Counted from the stretch's first letter, positions 43,524 to 56,788 are shown. The stretch: DNA of 64,000 bases from Diphasiastrum complanatum (GCA_029204225.1 CM055111.1:22399355-22463354), one strand, 5' to 3'. Made by a program: numbers and translations. The notes: generated by a model from the letters alone, not told the origin.

Positions 43524-45067
43524 GTGGGATCAGTCACCATAGATTCACTACCGTGGAAGCACTTGGATAAAGAAATACGACCACCATCTTTGAGTATTTT
43601 ACTGACTCCTAAGACGAAAGGACTTAGGAAGCCTTGGGCTCACCCTGAGATAGTAGAGACTAAAGTCCTATTTGAAGATGAGATAAATGATCCAGGAGAT
43701 GAGAGAGAAGAAGGGGAATCGCCCGAGAAACAATTGTATATATTTTTAGATATTACACCAGAAACCCCTCCATTAGCAGCCTCTGAGGTAAAACCTATAA
43801 GCATCGCAGGAAGATCGACTGAGCTGTTAGTAGTCCCTGTCACCGTAGGAGAGTTACCCAAGCTCAAAGGAGCGATTCATGAGTATCATGGAGCCCCTTA
43901 TGAAGATGCTGAGTTTCAGATTAATGCATTTTAAACCGCATGTCTCATTAATCGAATCACCGATCCCCACCACGAAATGATGTTTTTCGCACTTACCTTG
44001 ACTGGGTCGTCAAGGAGATGGTATTATAGCTTGCCTAGGAGATCTATTGAGATACTAAATAATTTCTTAGACTATTTCTACTTGAGTATGCTCCACGTCG
44101 CACCCTCGATGGTCTGTTGTTTACAATCAGCTCATTTCAACAAGGTGAAGGTGAAACAGTTCATCAATATCATCGTAGATTGACTGAATCAACACGGCAG
44201 GTAGATGCCATGGTGCAATTACCCCCCCAACTATTACTCACCTTCTTTTTGAGAGGCCTAAGAGATGACATACAACTTGTAGTATGTCAGAGTATCCCTC
44301 AGACTTTAATAGAAGCCGTAAGTAAAGCTCTTGTAGTGGAGGATGCATAGATTGCCATCACGAATGCATCAAACATATCTAGGGCTATGAACAACATAAA
44401 CCTTAGAATGGATGTGTGGGAACATAATACATTTAGAGGAAATCAAGTCCACAACAATCCCCAGCCATTACAAGAGTGAAGACCTCCAGCAACAATGCCA
44501 GAACCACAGCCACCACCCAGACTTTTAGAATTGATGCCACCTGATACTGGAAGGCAAGTTTCTGGCCCAGAGAAGGGATATGAGAGTACTGGATATAATT
44601 CTGGCCTAGATGATATGAAAGAGATGCTAAGAGGATACATGGATGTCATGAATGAGAATATGTCAACACTAGCTTCAGATGTGAACTTCTTAAAGTGACA
44701 ACAAAATTTGTTAGGCCAAAGGAAACCATTTGATCAACCACCAGGTATAGTATGTTGATTCTGCCAAGGAAACCACTTGAATAGAAACTGTCCTAACACA
44801 GTTTGTACTTTTTACAAAAAGACTGGTCACCAGGAAGATAGATGTTGGGCTCGCAGAGAAGCCCTAGAGATGCCTAATCTAAGACCAGGACTTGTGAATC
44901 ATAGATCACAAGATGAAAGAGTAGTTGACACCCCCAGATTAGTCAGCTTTCTACACACACCATCTATAATACGATCTCAAGACAAGGGCAAAGCTAAAAT
45001 GGAGGATAAACGGCCTCCAGTGAATCTAATAGAGATCGAGACAATGAGGTCCATAAAGACAACATAA
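43524..45067 (+). pseudogene. Ty3/gypsy gag with zinc knuckles
   Basis: Frame from 43524 ends TAA 43932, then reads on through HHEMMFFALTLTGSSRRWYY and SLPRRSIEILNNFLDYF, the Retrotrans_gag core. A frameshift near 44115 leads to FQQGEGETVHQYHRRLTEST, LTFFLRGLRDDIQ. Two knuckles follow at about 44752-44855: C*FCQGNHLNRNC, with a stop at the second position, and CTFYKKTGHQEDRC, whose second Cys is Tyr. Stops also occur at 44348, 44478 and 44696. Gag would form the particle and bind RNA; this copy is dead. Confidence 0.88.
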
Positions 45068-46367
45068 GAAGTACTAGCTGTGACCAGAAGTAAGACACTG
45101 ATGGATCCTCCCACTACATCTTTGAAGAAGGTAGTTGAGAAAAAGACAAGTGATATGTGTGTCTTGCACAAGACGATAGATCCCTCAATGATAGTAAATA
45201 CACCCACACTCAACATCGACAAAACAGAGCCTGGAGAAGTGGAGAGATTGGAAGCCAGAAAGCCACCTAAGATAGTTCAAAAGAAGGGTGAAATTGTACC
45301 ACACAGAAATAGAACCATAGTAAGACGGATTCGTGATATAGACCTTAGCCCTAGGATTGGAAACCTAGATCTGAGTCACACTTTGAATGAATTGAGATTA
45401 GAGATAGGCTTATGGCAGTTACTCCAACTTTCACCCATAGTCCGCCAGAAGGTGAAGCAGATGATGAGGCCGATAAATTTGGGAATGAGGAGGATAGAAT
45501 CACCTGTGATGGAAAAGTGGACAACAACATAGTAGACCGATATTGTCCCAAAATTGATGTCACTATAGATGGTTTAGTTATCCAAGGAGCTATGGTAGAT
45601 GTGGGATCGGCGGTGAATATAGTAAGCCTAGAATTGGCAAACAAGCTTGGAATAGACCTGGAGCCCACTTCATTGACTGCCTTGAAGTTGGCCAACAATT
45701 TTTCGTCAAACTTGAAGGACAAATGAGATCTGTCCCTATTATAGTTGCTATAAAGACTGTGAATGTGGACTTCTATGTCACGAGAATGTTGGCAGACTAT
45801 AAGAGTTATTCTCTCCTATTAGGGAGGCCTTGGTTACAATTAAGTGACTGCATAGTAGACATTCCTACAAGACTATTGATTTTTGGCAGAGGGAAGAGCC
45901 GAGTGGTAGTTGATGGATACCCCAAAATCCCTCAGTCAGAAAGAGCCCCTATACCCTCTTCGGAATGGGAAGAAGTGTCTAGTGATGATTCAGGAATTGA
46001 TACAGACGATGATGAACACAATCGAATTGTACCTCTTGACAAGGATAGTGAAAGCAGCTTGAACCATGCAGAGGTGCATGAAATAGTATGGACAGGCCTT
46101 GATGATTATCTCCCCAGAGTCAAATCCATGAATTTGGACCCAACAAATTATGAAAGTAGGGAGGATGCTAGATATACTGCATCTGATGTCTTTGATCATG
46201 AACTGTTTGGTATACAAGAATTATTTAAAGAAAGCCAAGTGGTGCCAGTCGAAATATTCCATTGGAATAATGAACTACTTGGATATGATTCAGATTGTGA
46301 GAAAACTATAGAGGCAAGATACCCTCCTAGCCCAACAAGACTGTGCTCAATCAACCAATCGAAATGA
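45068..46367 (+). pseudogene. Ty3/gypsy protease region and linker
   Basis: A basic linker (ARKPPKIVQKKGEIVPHRNR, RDIDLSPRIGNLDLSHTLNE) leads, after a shift near 45415, to the retropepsin-like core DGLVIQGAMVDVGSAVNIVS at 45556-45620. The active-site D-S/T-G appears as D-V-G. A second shift near 45720 continues VDFYVTRMLADYKSYSLLLG, RPWLQLSDCIVDIPTRLLIF and an acidic tail (SDDSGIDTDDDEHNR) to 46367. RT should follow but does not. A diverged homologue lies inverted at 51258-52447. Confidence 0.85.
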
Positions 46368-48206
46368 AAGAGGAGGCATTGTATCTCTTAGAACAGATAT
46401 GACAGATGAACATCAAATCCTTCAGAGTCATGGTCATCAAGGAAATTCCAATACATATTTGAATCTCTTACCTTCCTACCTTGAGTATGATCATTTTGAT
46501 GAATTAGAAAAGAACATCGGAAGACAAACCAGTGCATATGATAGAATAGAACCGGATGACGAGTACCCTAGCAACAAGATCGATAATGGGTAGTAGATAA
46601 TTATGAAACCATGCACTCTTACCCTTGATTCCACCAAGGGGGTAAGAGACTGTAAATTGAATTTGAGTTCTATTGTTTAGTCTGTCTATTCATAGTTTGT
46701 TGATAGATTATTTTGCTATTTCATTATATATATAAAAAAAAACTAAAAATAAAAAATAAAAATATCAATGTATGGATGATTTCCTTGTCTTTTGTATAAT
46801 AGATAAGTACAGTTGTGCAATGCAAGCATTTAGATAATTTTCCTTAGGAGCAAGGATACATCAACTACTCACCACTATCTGAGCATCATGTTAGACACAG
46901 TTTGATTGATTCATCTGCTGCAAGTCCGAACGATAGCATTCATCTCCACTTGCATTATGCATGAACTGAGGAACATAAAGATGCACATTACCCTTGCATT
47001 GTTATTGAGGCATGACTGTTTGAAAAGGAGCATAAGGGGAGATATGAAAAAATGAGAGAACTAAATGATATAAGTGAGTACAAGATTGTTGTGGATATAT
47101 GTTTATGGAGAGAGTTTGTATTTGAAAAAAAGAAAATTGAAGAAAAAAAAGAGAGAAAAGAAAAAAAAAAAAAGGGTTAGCATCGGAGAAGTTTTATTGA
47201 TTAAATCAATCATGAGTCACTAGAGTGAGTGAGAGATATAAATTCTTGAGAAAAAGTGAGACAATAGAACTATTGCATCCACTTGAGGTTTGAGTACACA
47301 TCTAGACACGTTTTGATATCAAATGCATCCACCAATTGTCATTTTTGTAGAAAGAAATTGCATTCTCATATCCCCAAAGTGCATGGATCTGATAGTGAAA
47401 TTTGATAAGAGCAGGAGCCGTTCTAGGAACACAGGATGGGTGTGATGCAGGTACTACCATGATCTGTTGATGCCCGATTCAGTGGCTTAATCGACGGCCC
47501 TGGATATTGCTGAAAACTAGACTCCATGCCCAATGGATGAGGCGGTTACGAACCAGTACCATGAACTTTCCCACGAGCAGTTAGCATTACACATTATTGT
47601 GTACTGAGCCTGTCTACAGTTGAAGAGAAGTTTTACCACAAACATAAGTTCGATTGGGTCCATTATGTGGGGACCACATCCCCAGTAGAGGTTGCCAAAA
47701 TGTTAGCCGATTTTTTGACATGATATAACCAGAGGAGAAATGACATGTTATTTCATCAGATATGCTACCTTACTTAGCGTGACCGGCTAAAATTCTGGCC
47801 CGTATAGCCATAGCCAAAGGGGTCCCAGTCCGCCCAAAATGGACTACCGAGAGGTTTGATAAATAAATTAGCCTTAGAAATGGCTGTGTAGTTTTGATCC
47901 ATGATCTTACCGAATTTTCAGTGGATTGCCAATGTAACCGAATTTTATATTAATATAATATGATGTTTGAGATTTTTTTTCAGGTTTTCCTTTCATCCAG
48001 CCTATGTGGAAATCAGAGACTGGCCATTATTTTAGAGCACCTGGATACTTGAAAAATGTCAAGAATTTTTGACAAAGACCAACATTCTTCTCCAACCGAT
48101 CTTTTTGGACCAAAAACATCAATTAATAAGCCGAATGAGAAATACCATCACCAGAAAATTGGGCACCACAAGTATCAAATATCACACTAGGACTGGGCCA
48201 TGGGAC
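46368..48206. other. No pol genes; spacer before the 3' repeat
   Basis: Acidic remnant frame to 46593, then no gypsy RT, RNase H or integrase where they belong. An A-rich run lies at 47126-47174. TGTTAGCCG at 47693 could be a true LTR start, but the 5' copy lacks this part, so the edge is unproven. Confidence 0.5.
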
Positions 48207-51200
48207 CAAAATGGGCAAAACCTTCATACTTAAGGAAGTACCTAATGCATAAGGGCCACCCAAAGATCAATTATCAAGAAGGACCGGAAAAATGTCAAAG
48301 ACTGTCTGAATTTAAGAGGATGCCGACGAAATGTGAAATACCGGGCATAAGACCTTGACTCATGTTGACAAATGGGACATTTCTATTGGATGAGAACATT
48401 GACCCACATGGGCCATGTACTTTGGTCATGGGTACCCATGTGGCCCTATCCACACTCTTCAATGCCATTTAAGAGTCCACATGGCACAAAGCCAAAAAGT
48501 ATAAATCAACCCTTGGAAATGAAGTATTGAATGGTCAAAGGGCAAAAGAGAATGAAGAGTTGAAAGGGTGGGCCTTCAACCATTGGAGGATAAGTATACT
48601 TGACCAATCATTGCTCATCATCATTCCATGACTTTCATGACTTGATATTGGACGCTTTGGTAATTGAAAGTGTGAGTGTCTACATCACATGGATACGTGA
48701 GATAGAGAATCTTGATTTTTCTGCTATCACTGCATGAGAGAGGAAAGTTGAGATCCTCTTTTATGTGCATTGATCAGAGAAATCGCTTTGTATGAGGAGC
48801 GTAGGTCTATCACGCCGATTTTGCCTTCACACCTCTGAGATTACGTAACTTTCCACGCCTACAATGGAGAATCCAGTTGTTAGGAACTTGATCTGAGTGC
48901 TACCTATCTGAGTTATCAGTAAAATGATGTGTGAGTCTCTGACACTGAGTGAGCATTTCTTCCTATGTATCGTTTGAACTTGAGCGATTGGGTATGAGCA
49001 CAGCCAATGAGTACTGCCTCTGAGAACAGCTGTAGTCTGAGTGTAACTGTGATCCGAGTGCCAACATTGAGTGATACCCTCTATGGCCCGAGTGATGCTG
49101 AGCAATGACTTCAAATGCTTGAGAAACAATTTTCCAAAGTTTCTAATAACAATCCACACTACATTGTTCCTGGCTAGAGCGTGATTCTGTATGACAACTT
49201 CTTTGGAGGGCCTTTTTCCACGGCTATGCTTGCTGGAGCTACAACGTGAGCATCACTGTGTGGACGAGCCACTTGACTGCCGCCTTACATTCACGTATTC
49301 CCAAGAGTCATTGCTATGAGTGCCACCAGAGATACGATGTTCATGGAGCTGTCTTTGAAGATCCAACGATTGTACTGGTGAAAGTATTGTTGTTGACTAC
49401 TGATTCCTACCCTTCCAGATGCAACTTGATACATGAAGCACTTCATCGCTACTGAGAACCATCATCGTTGAACATCCTCATAGCGCAAATGGCACTCAAT
49501 TTGATGTGGAGTTTCAGTTTATGATGCAATCATCTTAGGAGACCATTGTCTCAGCACCTACATAAGCTTGATTGCATTGAGAAACACCTATTAGTGACAA
49601 TGTCAGTGTGCCCACTCCAAATAGTGGTGATATGAAGAAAGGTTCTGGTTCTATGGGTATGAGGGCAATCCTTGAGAGTCTCTATCTGTAACAGCCTGTG
49701 AGAGATACCTGAGCATAGATCTAAGTGAGCTACTTGAGTAACAAAAAGTTGTTGTCAGATCATTCTTATTCGTAAGCTTCATGACAATCAATCTCTGACA
49801 GCCTAGAGATACACTTGTGAGCAAATTCCAACATGATATCTTCCATTCTGTAAGGCACTTGAGCTGATGAATACTACTTTGTAAGAAGACCTAAGATGCT
49901 GATTCTGACCAAGAAGGACAAATTGCCACTCTCAGAAAAATCCTCCATTGGTCTCTGATTTCCAGTAGGCTAGAGCTGAAGGAGGCCTAGAAAGAGAACC
50001 TTACATGTAAGTTTCTTCGTTTTTTTCTCACTCTTTGCTACCTGCGTATTCAATCTGTGATAGATGATTCAATTGTGTATGTCGTAGATGTTGCAGTAGT
50101 GATTATAATTTTTTATTGCAAAAATCTTTGATGCATACTGTTTTCTTCCATGTCTTCATTAAGAAATGTCATGGTATGCTAAAAGAACTCATAAATAGTG
50201 TATTGTTATGTCTCAGGAAAAAGTTAAATGCAGGATAGTTGTGATTTGAGGTGATGATTATTTTAGACTCCAGCAAGATTGCTAGTTTGCTCAGAGTGAT
50301 TGTTGTTTGTCTGAATGCACGGAGAGAGCCTTTAAGGAATGCTACTTGAGTGAATGTGATGAATAAATTAAGCAAGTCATCCTCGTCTTCTTGGAACACA
50401 GGAGTGAGGCTAAGCTCACTGCGGTTGGAAAACACTACATGAGTTAAGAACAAACCTATTGTCAGTCTTCTTCTAGAACCACAATAGTCAAGATAGCCCG
50501 TTGGAACACACGGTTCTTGACTATTCACTTTCAGCCATCTACAAACCAAGATGGTTGGGGAATTGCACGCTACACTTGAACAGCTCCCATGACTATTTAG
50601 ATGGAAGGGGTGTACTTATCAAATACTTTGGGAAAGGGTTATATAATACAACCATGATTCACTACCTAATGACAATAAGCATCAAGAATGTTTCGTCCAA
50701 GTCCTCCCATAGGTCCTAATATTCCGTACACTGCTACACCTTATCTGTATATCACCGTCCTGACAGGTCTGAAAATAATGTACCAACAACAGATTGTGTC
50801 CATCTTTGGTGCTGCTAGATTAGCAGAGATCCTAACAACTCAAGAGCCCTGCATATTACCACTGCTAGACTATGGTAGGACTAGGAATGTCTGTATTCTG
50901 ATCCTCTTCTAGAAATGTTAGAAGCCCACACATGCATAGAGGTTTATGTGAATGATTATTGATTGAGGAGTGTTAGTTATATTGAGAGCTTGACATGTTA
51001 GAGAAGCAGTCAACTAGTATATGGCCTACACCTCAAACCCAAGAAGGTATTGCCCCGTAGTCAGAATAATTGGATGGGCTTCACTAGAACTGATATCATT
51101 AGACACCACCGTTGGAATTGAAGGGCTGTGGATTTAGCCATTGAAGTTGATAATGTGGGATTTACAATCAAAACATCCGTGTGCATCAGAATGAATGACT

Positions 51201-51257
51201 CATGGGTCCTGGTAGCAACACGCTCCATAAAACTTCAAAGTGTTATTAGGACAAGAT
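48207..51257 (+). repeat. Long gypsy direct repeat, 3' copy (LTR, 3'-truncated)
   Basis: Direct-orientation match to 38585-41662, about 3.05 kb, differing by scattered substitutions and a few short indels. It ends where an inverted gypsy protease-RT fragment begins. Confidence 0.88.
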
Positions 51258-52447
51258 TTAAGTTGAGTTCTATTGCATGTGTTACTAGTTTGGGGGGTAC
51301 TCCTTTCATATCAGTGTAATCCCTAGCAAAAATGTGCTGATATTTCCTACATAGTCTCTCAAACTCTTCTTTGAGAGGATCATCAAGTTGGGCTCCTACT
51401 TTGATGATCCTTGGTGTCTCTATGGTTCCCAAATTTATGAGATGTAGATTAACATCTCGTACCCTTGGAGGTTTTTCTTCAGGTGTATTCCACTCAATCT
51501 CTAAAATATCTCTGTGTTTTGGCTCATAATCTTCTGAATCAGACTCAGATTCGTCAGTAGTTGCTTCCTCCCACTCATAAGAGGGTACAAGAGCCCTTTT
51601 TGATAGTGGGGTCTCGGGATATCCATCCACCACTACTCCGTTTTTTCCTCTACAAAAAATCAGTAGACCAGCATGAATATCTACAGTGTATTCGCTCAGC
51701 CTCAACCAAGGTCTTCCTAGTAAGAGAGAGTAGCTTTTGTATCCAGCCAACATTCTCATAACATAGAAATCCACTTGTACAGTTCTTCTGGCTACAATAA
51801 TAGAAACAACTTTCATTTCTCCTTCAGTTCTAACCACAGAATTGTTAGCCAGCTTCAAAGCGGTCAAGGTGGTGGGCTCTAGATCTATCCCCAATCTATC
51901 TGCCAATTCCAAACTTACTATGTTTACTGCCGATTCAACATCAACCATGGCTCCTTGGATCACTAGGCTATCAATGGCAACATCTACTTTGGGGCAGTAT
52001 CTATCCAATGTGTTGTCATCCACTTTACCCACTACAGGGGGTTCCAACCTTCTCACACTCAAGTTCATTGGTCTTATCATCTGTTTTACCTTTTGGCATA
52101 CTGTAGGCGACAATTACAGTAGTTACCACAACCCTACTTCTATTAGGTTGTTCAAGGTGCAACCAAGGTCAAGGCTTCCAATCCTTGGTTTGAGATCTAT
52201 GTCTCGAGCTTTCTTCACTATAGGTCTATTTTTGTAGGGTATAACCTCAATTCTTTTTTTTTTCCATATTACTTGCGATGGTCTCTTTGCTTCTAGTCTC
52301 TCCACTTCTCTAGATTCTACTTCATTGTTGATAGGTTAGGAAAGAGGTTCCAAGATTGAGTCTATCTCTTTGTGTGGGCTAGTGCAGTATTCACTTTTTC
52401 TTTGGTCATTCTTTTCCAAGATTTAGTAGGTACTTCTATCTGTGGTT
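51258..52447 (-). pseudogene. Ty3/gypsy protease to RT-start fragment, inverted
   Basis: Minus-strand reading: KKARDIDLKPRIGSLDLG, a TAG near 52114, DSLVIQGAMVDVESAVNIVS (active site D-V-E instead of D-G), DFYVMRMLAGYKSYSLLLG, RPWLRLSEYTVDIHAGLLIF, an acidic stretch, then EEFERLCRKYQHIFARDYTD and THAIELN, the usual lead-in to gypsy RT. Both ends are cut: by the long direct repeat at 51257 and by the family A LTR at 52448. It extends the protease-RT linker further than the plus-strand copy at 45068. Confidence 0.88.
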
Positions 52448-53083
52448 TGTGAAAGATTCAACTAGTTTCATCACATTTTGCAATATTTCCATATTTGGCA
52501 TATTGAGGCCACTTAGAGGTTGACTTTTCAAAGTTCATTAGTCTAAATTTCATTTGAATAAACACTTTTTGAAAGTGTGGGAAAGATAGAATGCAAGTTT
52601 GAGTAGATTCAATTTGAATAAGTTGGGTACATTGAATCTAGACCCAAAATTAGTAGGGTTAGCATTTTGGTGGGAAAGCCAAGTGGCCAAATAGGGTTTG
52701 GACCTGCTACAAAAGGATGTAACTCGTGGAGAGAGTGATCTTCTCTCTTCTCTATTTCATTTCAAGCTTATACATGGTTCTCTTGGGTTCTATTATCCAT
52801 TGGTGCACTATCTTGGTAATTGCTTGCAATTCTATGTGTAGAATTATCTATATTTGCTATTTTTGGAATTACATGTGTAAAATACAGTAGCTTTCTGGTT
52901 TTGTATGGACAACATCAGTACATAATCATTTCATTCAAGTTTGATCAAATTCTATTAGTGTTTGCATCTCAAATTGTGTGTAGATGCTGATTTTTCTACA
53001 TTGATGAGATTGGTAGTGTATTTCTCTTTCTAACCAAAGATCATTCAAGTAGATTGGATCTTAAGGATCTGAAATCTTTCACA
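52448..53083 (+). repeat. Family A copia 5' LTR
   Basis: 636 bp, TGTGAAAGATTCAACTAG to GAAATCTTTCACA. Same family as 12935-13584. The TATAAAA of that copy is CTACAAAAG here (52706-52714), so the presumed promoter motif is lost. Confidence 0.94.
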
Positions 53084-53095
53084 TGGTATCAGAGC
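53084..53095 (+). promoter_or_regulatory. Primer-binding site, initiator-tRNA-Met type
   Basis: Exact TGGTATCAGAGC abutting the LTR end CA. This fixes the LTR boundary and orientation of family A. Confidence 0.97.
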
Positions 53096-53242
53096 TTGTG
53101 TTTTAGGTTATGAAGGACGAAATCAGATCTATCAATGATTTGGTGAAGATATCAAGTCTAGAGCATGCTAGAGAGGATTCTACACCAAAATTGGATTTTT
53201 TGCTTTTGTAGATTGGATCTTTTGTAGATCAAAGCACTAAAA
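53096..53242 (+). other. Family A leader and start of gag, truncated
   Basis: An ATG at 53110 opens MKDEIRSINDLVKISSLEHA, plausibly the N-terminus of the family A gag. Homology is lost before 53243, where inverted family C LTR sequence begins. Confidence 0.5.
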
Positions 53243-53481
53243 GCATTTTTCGAAAAAATGTGAAAAAACCGAAGGTGTTGAAAACAGTTCAACTTTTGAA
53301 TTATGCAAGTGTCGCATTTCAGAGAAATGCAAAAAAGCCGAAGTTGTTGAAAACATAATGTATTTCTGCAAACTTTCAAAAAAGTAATGTGTTTCTACAT
53401 ACTTGTTCTGAATGCAATTTTTGTGGAAGTTGTTGAAGATGGCCAAGTCTTCAATGACTTCAAGTTTTTGAACTTAACATC
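53243..53481 (-). repeat. Family C LTR fragment, inverted
   Basis: The reverse complement matches about 24783-25010 of the family C 3' LTR, including ACTTGGCCATCTTCAACAAC and the paired TTCGG-TTTTT blocks. Confidence 0.88.
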
Positions 53482-53790
53482 ATTAGAGTACTGATTCATG
53501 AAGAACGCAACTCTATCTGCATGCAGTCTTGTACTCTGATCATTATATGGTTACTATTCCAATAAACATGAGTTCAATCGTATTGTTTTGAATGCATCAT
53601 GTCATTCTGTTCTGATCAATTGATTCATGTTATGTAGATAACTTATTTGTACATTAAATGTTTTTGTGATTGTTAACTAGTATTGAACCTCTTGTGGAGT
53701 AGACATTGTGCATCCATCGAGGGATAGGTGGAGTACTGCCATCTCGGCTTTTCATTCCGTACTACCACCGTAATCATTCATTCATCTCCA

Positions 53791-54519
<729 letters not shown>

Positions 54520-55440
54520 TGTGAGAGAAAAAAGAATCCAAAGGAAAAGAAGAAAAAGATTGAGCAAATTGATTCTAATCAGCAACAACAGCATGATTGA
54601 CAACAACAAAAATCCAAGATCAGACTTTTGTGCAAATATTGCAAGAGAACCAATTATGACATCAAAGATTGTCGAGTTCTCAGGCACAATCAAACAAAGA
54701 CGAAGATGTAGCAGTAGCAAAATGGAGGTTCAGATTATGCCAAAAAATCCCCATGAAGACTTGACACTGCTGATGGTACAAGACCTGCAAAGCAGAGATA
54801 TACCAATGGTATCTCGACTCAGGAGCTTCTCAACACATGACTGCAGGCAAGATCCTATTCAGAAACCTCACTATATATGATTTGAACTACATATTTTTTG
54901 GAGACTCGACGTAATATAAGATCGAAGGCCAAGGGTCTATTCATCTTCAGTTCTCAGATATTATTTCAAGATTCATCTTTGGTGTACTTTATATACCCAA
55001 ATTAACAAAGAATCTATTGTTTATTAGTAAGACCACAAATCAAATCTACAAAGCTTTGTTTAATTCTAAACAATGTACCATCCTAAATGAACATTTGAAT
55101 GAAATCTTCTCCACAAGTAGAGATGGAAATTTGTATATCTTGAGTCACAAGTGTGCACTTAAATTGAATGTGGGCAATTCTAATGCCCAATTGTGGCATC
55201 AATGACTAGTCCACTTAAATATGAGAGCTATCTTGTACATGCATCATAATTGAATGGTCCAGGACATGAGTGTCAATGATGCCTCCACCGACACTTGAAT
55301 TATTTGTGCGATTTGCTTATTAGGTAAACAACCTAGATCAATATTTCCAAAGAACAAGCCATGAGAGCTAACTCCATGTTAGAATTGATACATAATGATC
55401 TATGTGGCCCTATGAGCATGTCAAAAATTGTCAAAAATAA
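54520..55440 (+). pseudogene. Ty1/copia knuckle-protease-GAG-pre-integrase remnant
   Basis: LCKYCKRTNYDIKDC near 54627-54670 is a zinc knuckle with its His replaced by Tyr. In another frame the protease motif WYLDSGASQHMTAG starts at 54807. The same frame passes a TAA near 54910, then VLYIPKLTKNLL and DGNLYILSHKCALKL, LWHQ and a stop before LVHLNMRAI, the pre-integrase region. Decay increases towards 55440 (CAICLLGKQPRS). No LTR or RT is attached. Confidence 0.85.
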
Positions 55441-55563
55441 CAAATATTAGCTTGATAAACACATAGATTGTTGTACATTTTTCAAATTCACATGTGTTTG
55501 AGCATGTTCACAGATGTGAGAATAGGCCTAGGTTATTTAGGACCTAATCATAGGATTTAGGTA
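55441..55563. other. Short spacer
   Basis: Nothing recognisable before the foldback repeat at 55564. Confidence 0.3.
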
Positions 55564-55706
55564 GTGTTAGGAGTGGGATTGGAACTTGAGACCTTTTGGG
55601 ATACAACACATACTTCATAAACACTAACCTCAAAACCATATGGGAATGAGGATGTGCTATCCATTTCATATATGTTGTATCTTAAGGCTCCCAATCCCAC
55701 TAACAC
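55564..55706 (-). repeat. Foldback/tRNA-like 140-bp repeat, copy 1
   Basis: Bounded by GTGTTAGGAGTGGGATTGG and CCAATCCCACTAACAC, an imperfect terminal inverted repeat. On the minus strand it contains TGGTTTTGAGGTTAGTG and AGGTCTCAAGTTCCAATCCC, resembling tRNA A and B boxes. Direct-orientation partner at 56093-56232. A long C/T tract follows it. Confidence 0.85.
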
Positions 55707-56092
55707 CCCCCCCCCCCCTCCCTTCCCCCCCACGAGGAAGTGAGTTCCACCGAGCTACCAACTTTCATCGGGTTTTTTTTGCTCTTCTCTGGATTCCATG
55801 CTCTCATGGCTCAACTCTTTTGGTGGCTCCCCGAGGGGGATATCTACAGAGGGCTTTCCAATTATGAATTTTGTCTAATGGGCTCAACAACCTTTCTAGG
55901 TGAGTTTTTTTTCTCCGGTCATCCATACAATCAATACAATTTCCCATACCAATTGGTCGTACGACCTTCCGTACAATCCGTACAATGTCTGTGTAGTCTA
56001 GGATGACAAAGTCTACAAGTAGAAATTGATTTGGGCTTAAACGGAGTTGTATAGGCCAAGCAACCTAGGTTCAAAGGCAATAGAACCAAAGA
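55707..56092. other. Sequence between the paired 140-bp repeats
   Basis: 386 bases, opening with a C-rich tract. No PBS or coding domain on either strand. CCATACAATCAATACAAT / CCGTACAATCCGTACAAT is a small local duplication (55921-55985). Confidence 0.5.
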
Positions 56093-56232
56093 TGTTAGGG
56101 GTGGGATTGAAACTTGAGACCTTTGGAATACAACACATACTTCATAACCACTAACTTGAAAATCATATGGTAATGAGGATGTGTGAGCCATTCCATATAT
56201 GTTGTATCTTAAGGCTCCCAATCCCCGTAACA
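56093..56232 (-). repeat. Foldback/tRNA-like 140-bp repeat, copy 2
   Basis: TGTTAGGGGTGGGATTG to CAATCCCCGTAACA. About 85-90% like copy 1 by eye, same orientation. Confidence 0.85.
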
Positions 56233-56776
56233 GGTAGGTGTTTGGTCAAGTTTCCTTGAATTTAGGACCAAACTCCTCAAATCATGGAGGTAGTTGATCA
56301 ACCTAACCATAAAATGGCATAACTCTAGGGATAGGTAATATTGACATATTGGGGCAAAGAATGTCAATTAGTCTCCTTATTACATGCTCGATTTTCACCT
56401 AACTTGAGAGGAGAAGAGCCCTATTGTACATACAATCTATCATTCAATAGTGAGGAGATAAAAATTTTAGTACAAATTGGCAATCTGAGTCCCTTCTACA
56501 TTTGTCTTGTGATTTTGTGATGCAATTGGTAACTAAACTTGATAATTTTTATTCTCTGATAAAAAGCCATACTAGAAGCTGTACCACACACGTGGCAGTT
56601 TGGATTTCCATGCTTGATCGTTTATTTTGATTGCTCTTGATTGTGTGATCCATAATTGATTTTCTAGATCAAAAATTTGGTGACTAGTTTTGCAATAGAT
56701 AGGTGTATAAATCAATCAATCACTCTTGGAATTTTATGTAGGCTCATTTAAGGTCCTTATTACTATACTTTCAACA
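56233..56776 (+). repeat. Probable copia 5' LTR (start not defined)
   Basis: Sequence immediately before a PBS ends ACTATACTTTCAACA, as an LTR should. No second copy in the window fixes its start. Confidence 0.5.
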
Positions 56777-56788
56777 TGGTATCAGATC
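56777..56788 (+). promoter_or_regulatory. Primer-binding site, initiator-tRNA-Met type
   Basis: TGGTATCAGATC, 11 of 12 bases of the consensus, followed 750 bases later by a gag remnant on the same strand. Confidence 0.85.

Noticed and set aside
38585-51257. Segmental duplication instead of gypsy LTRs for the 3-kb repeats
   Set aside because: Direct orientation, gag-protease between them and PBS-like sequence after the first copy favour LTRs. Duplication remains possible because neither copy has both ends.
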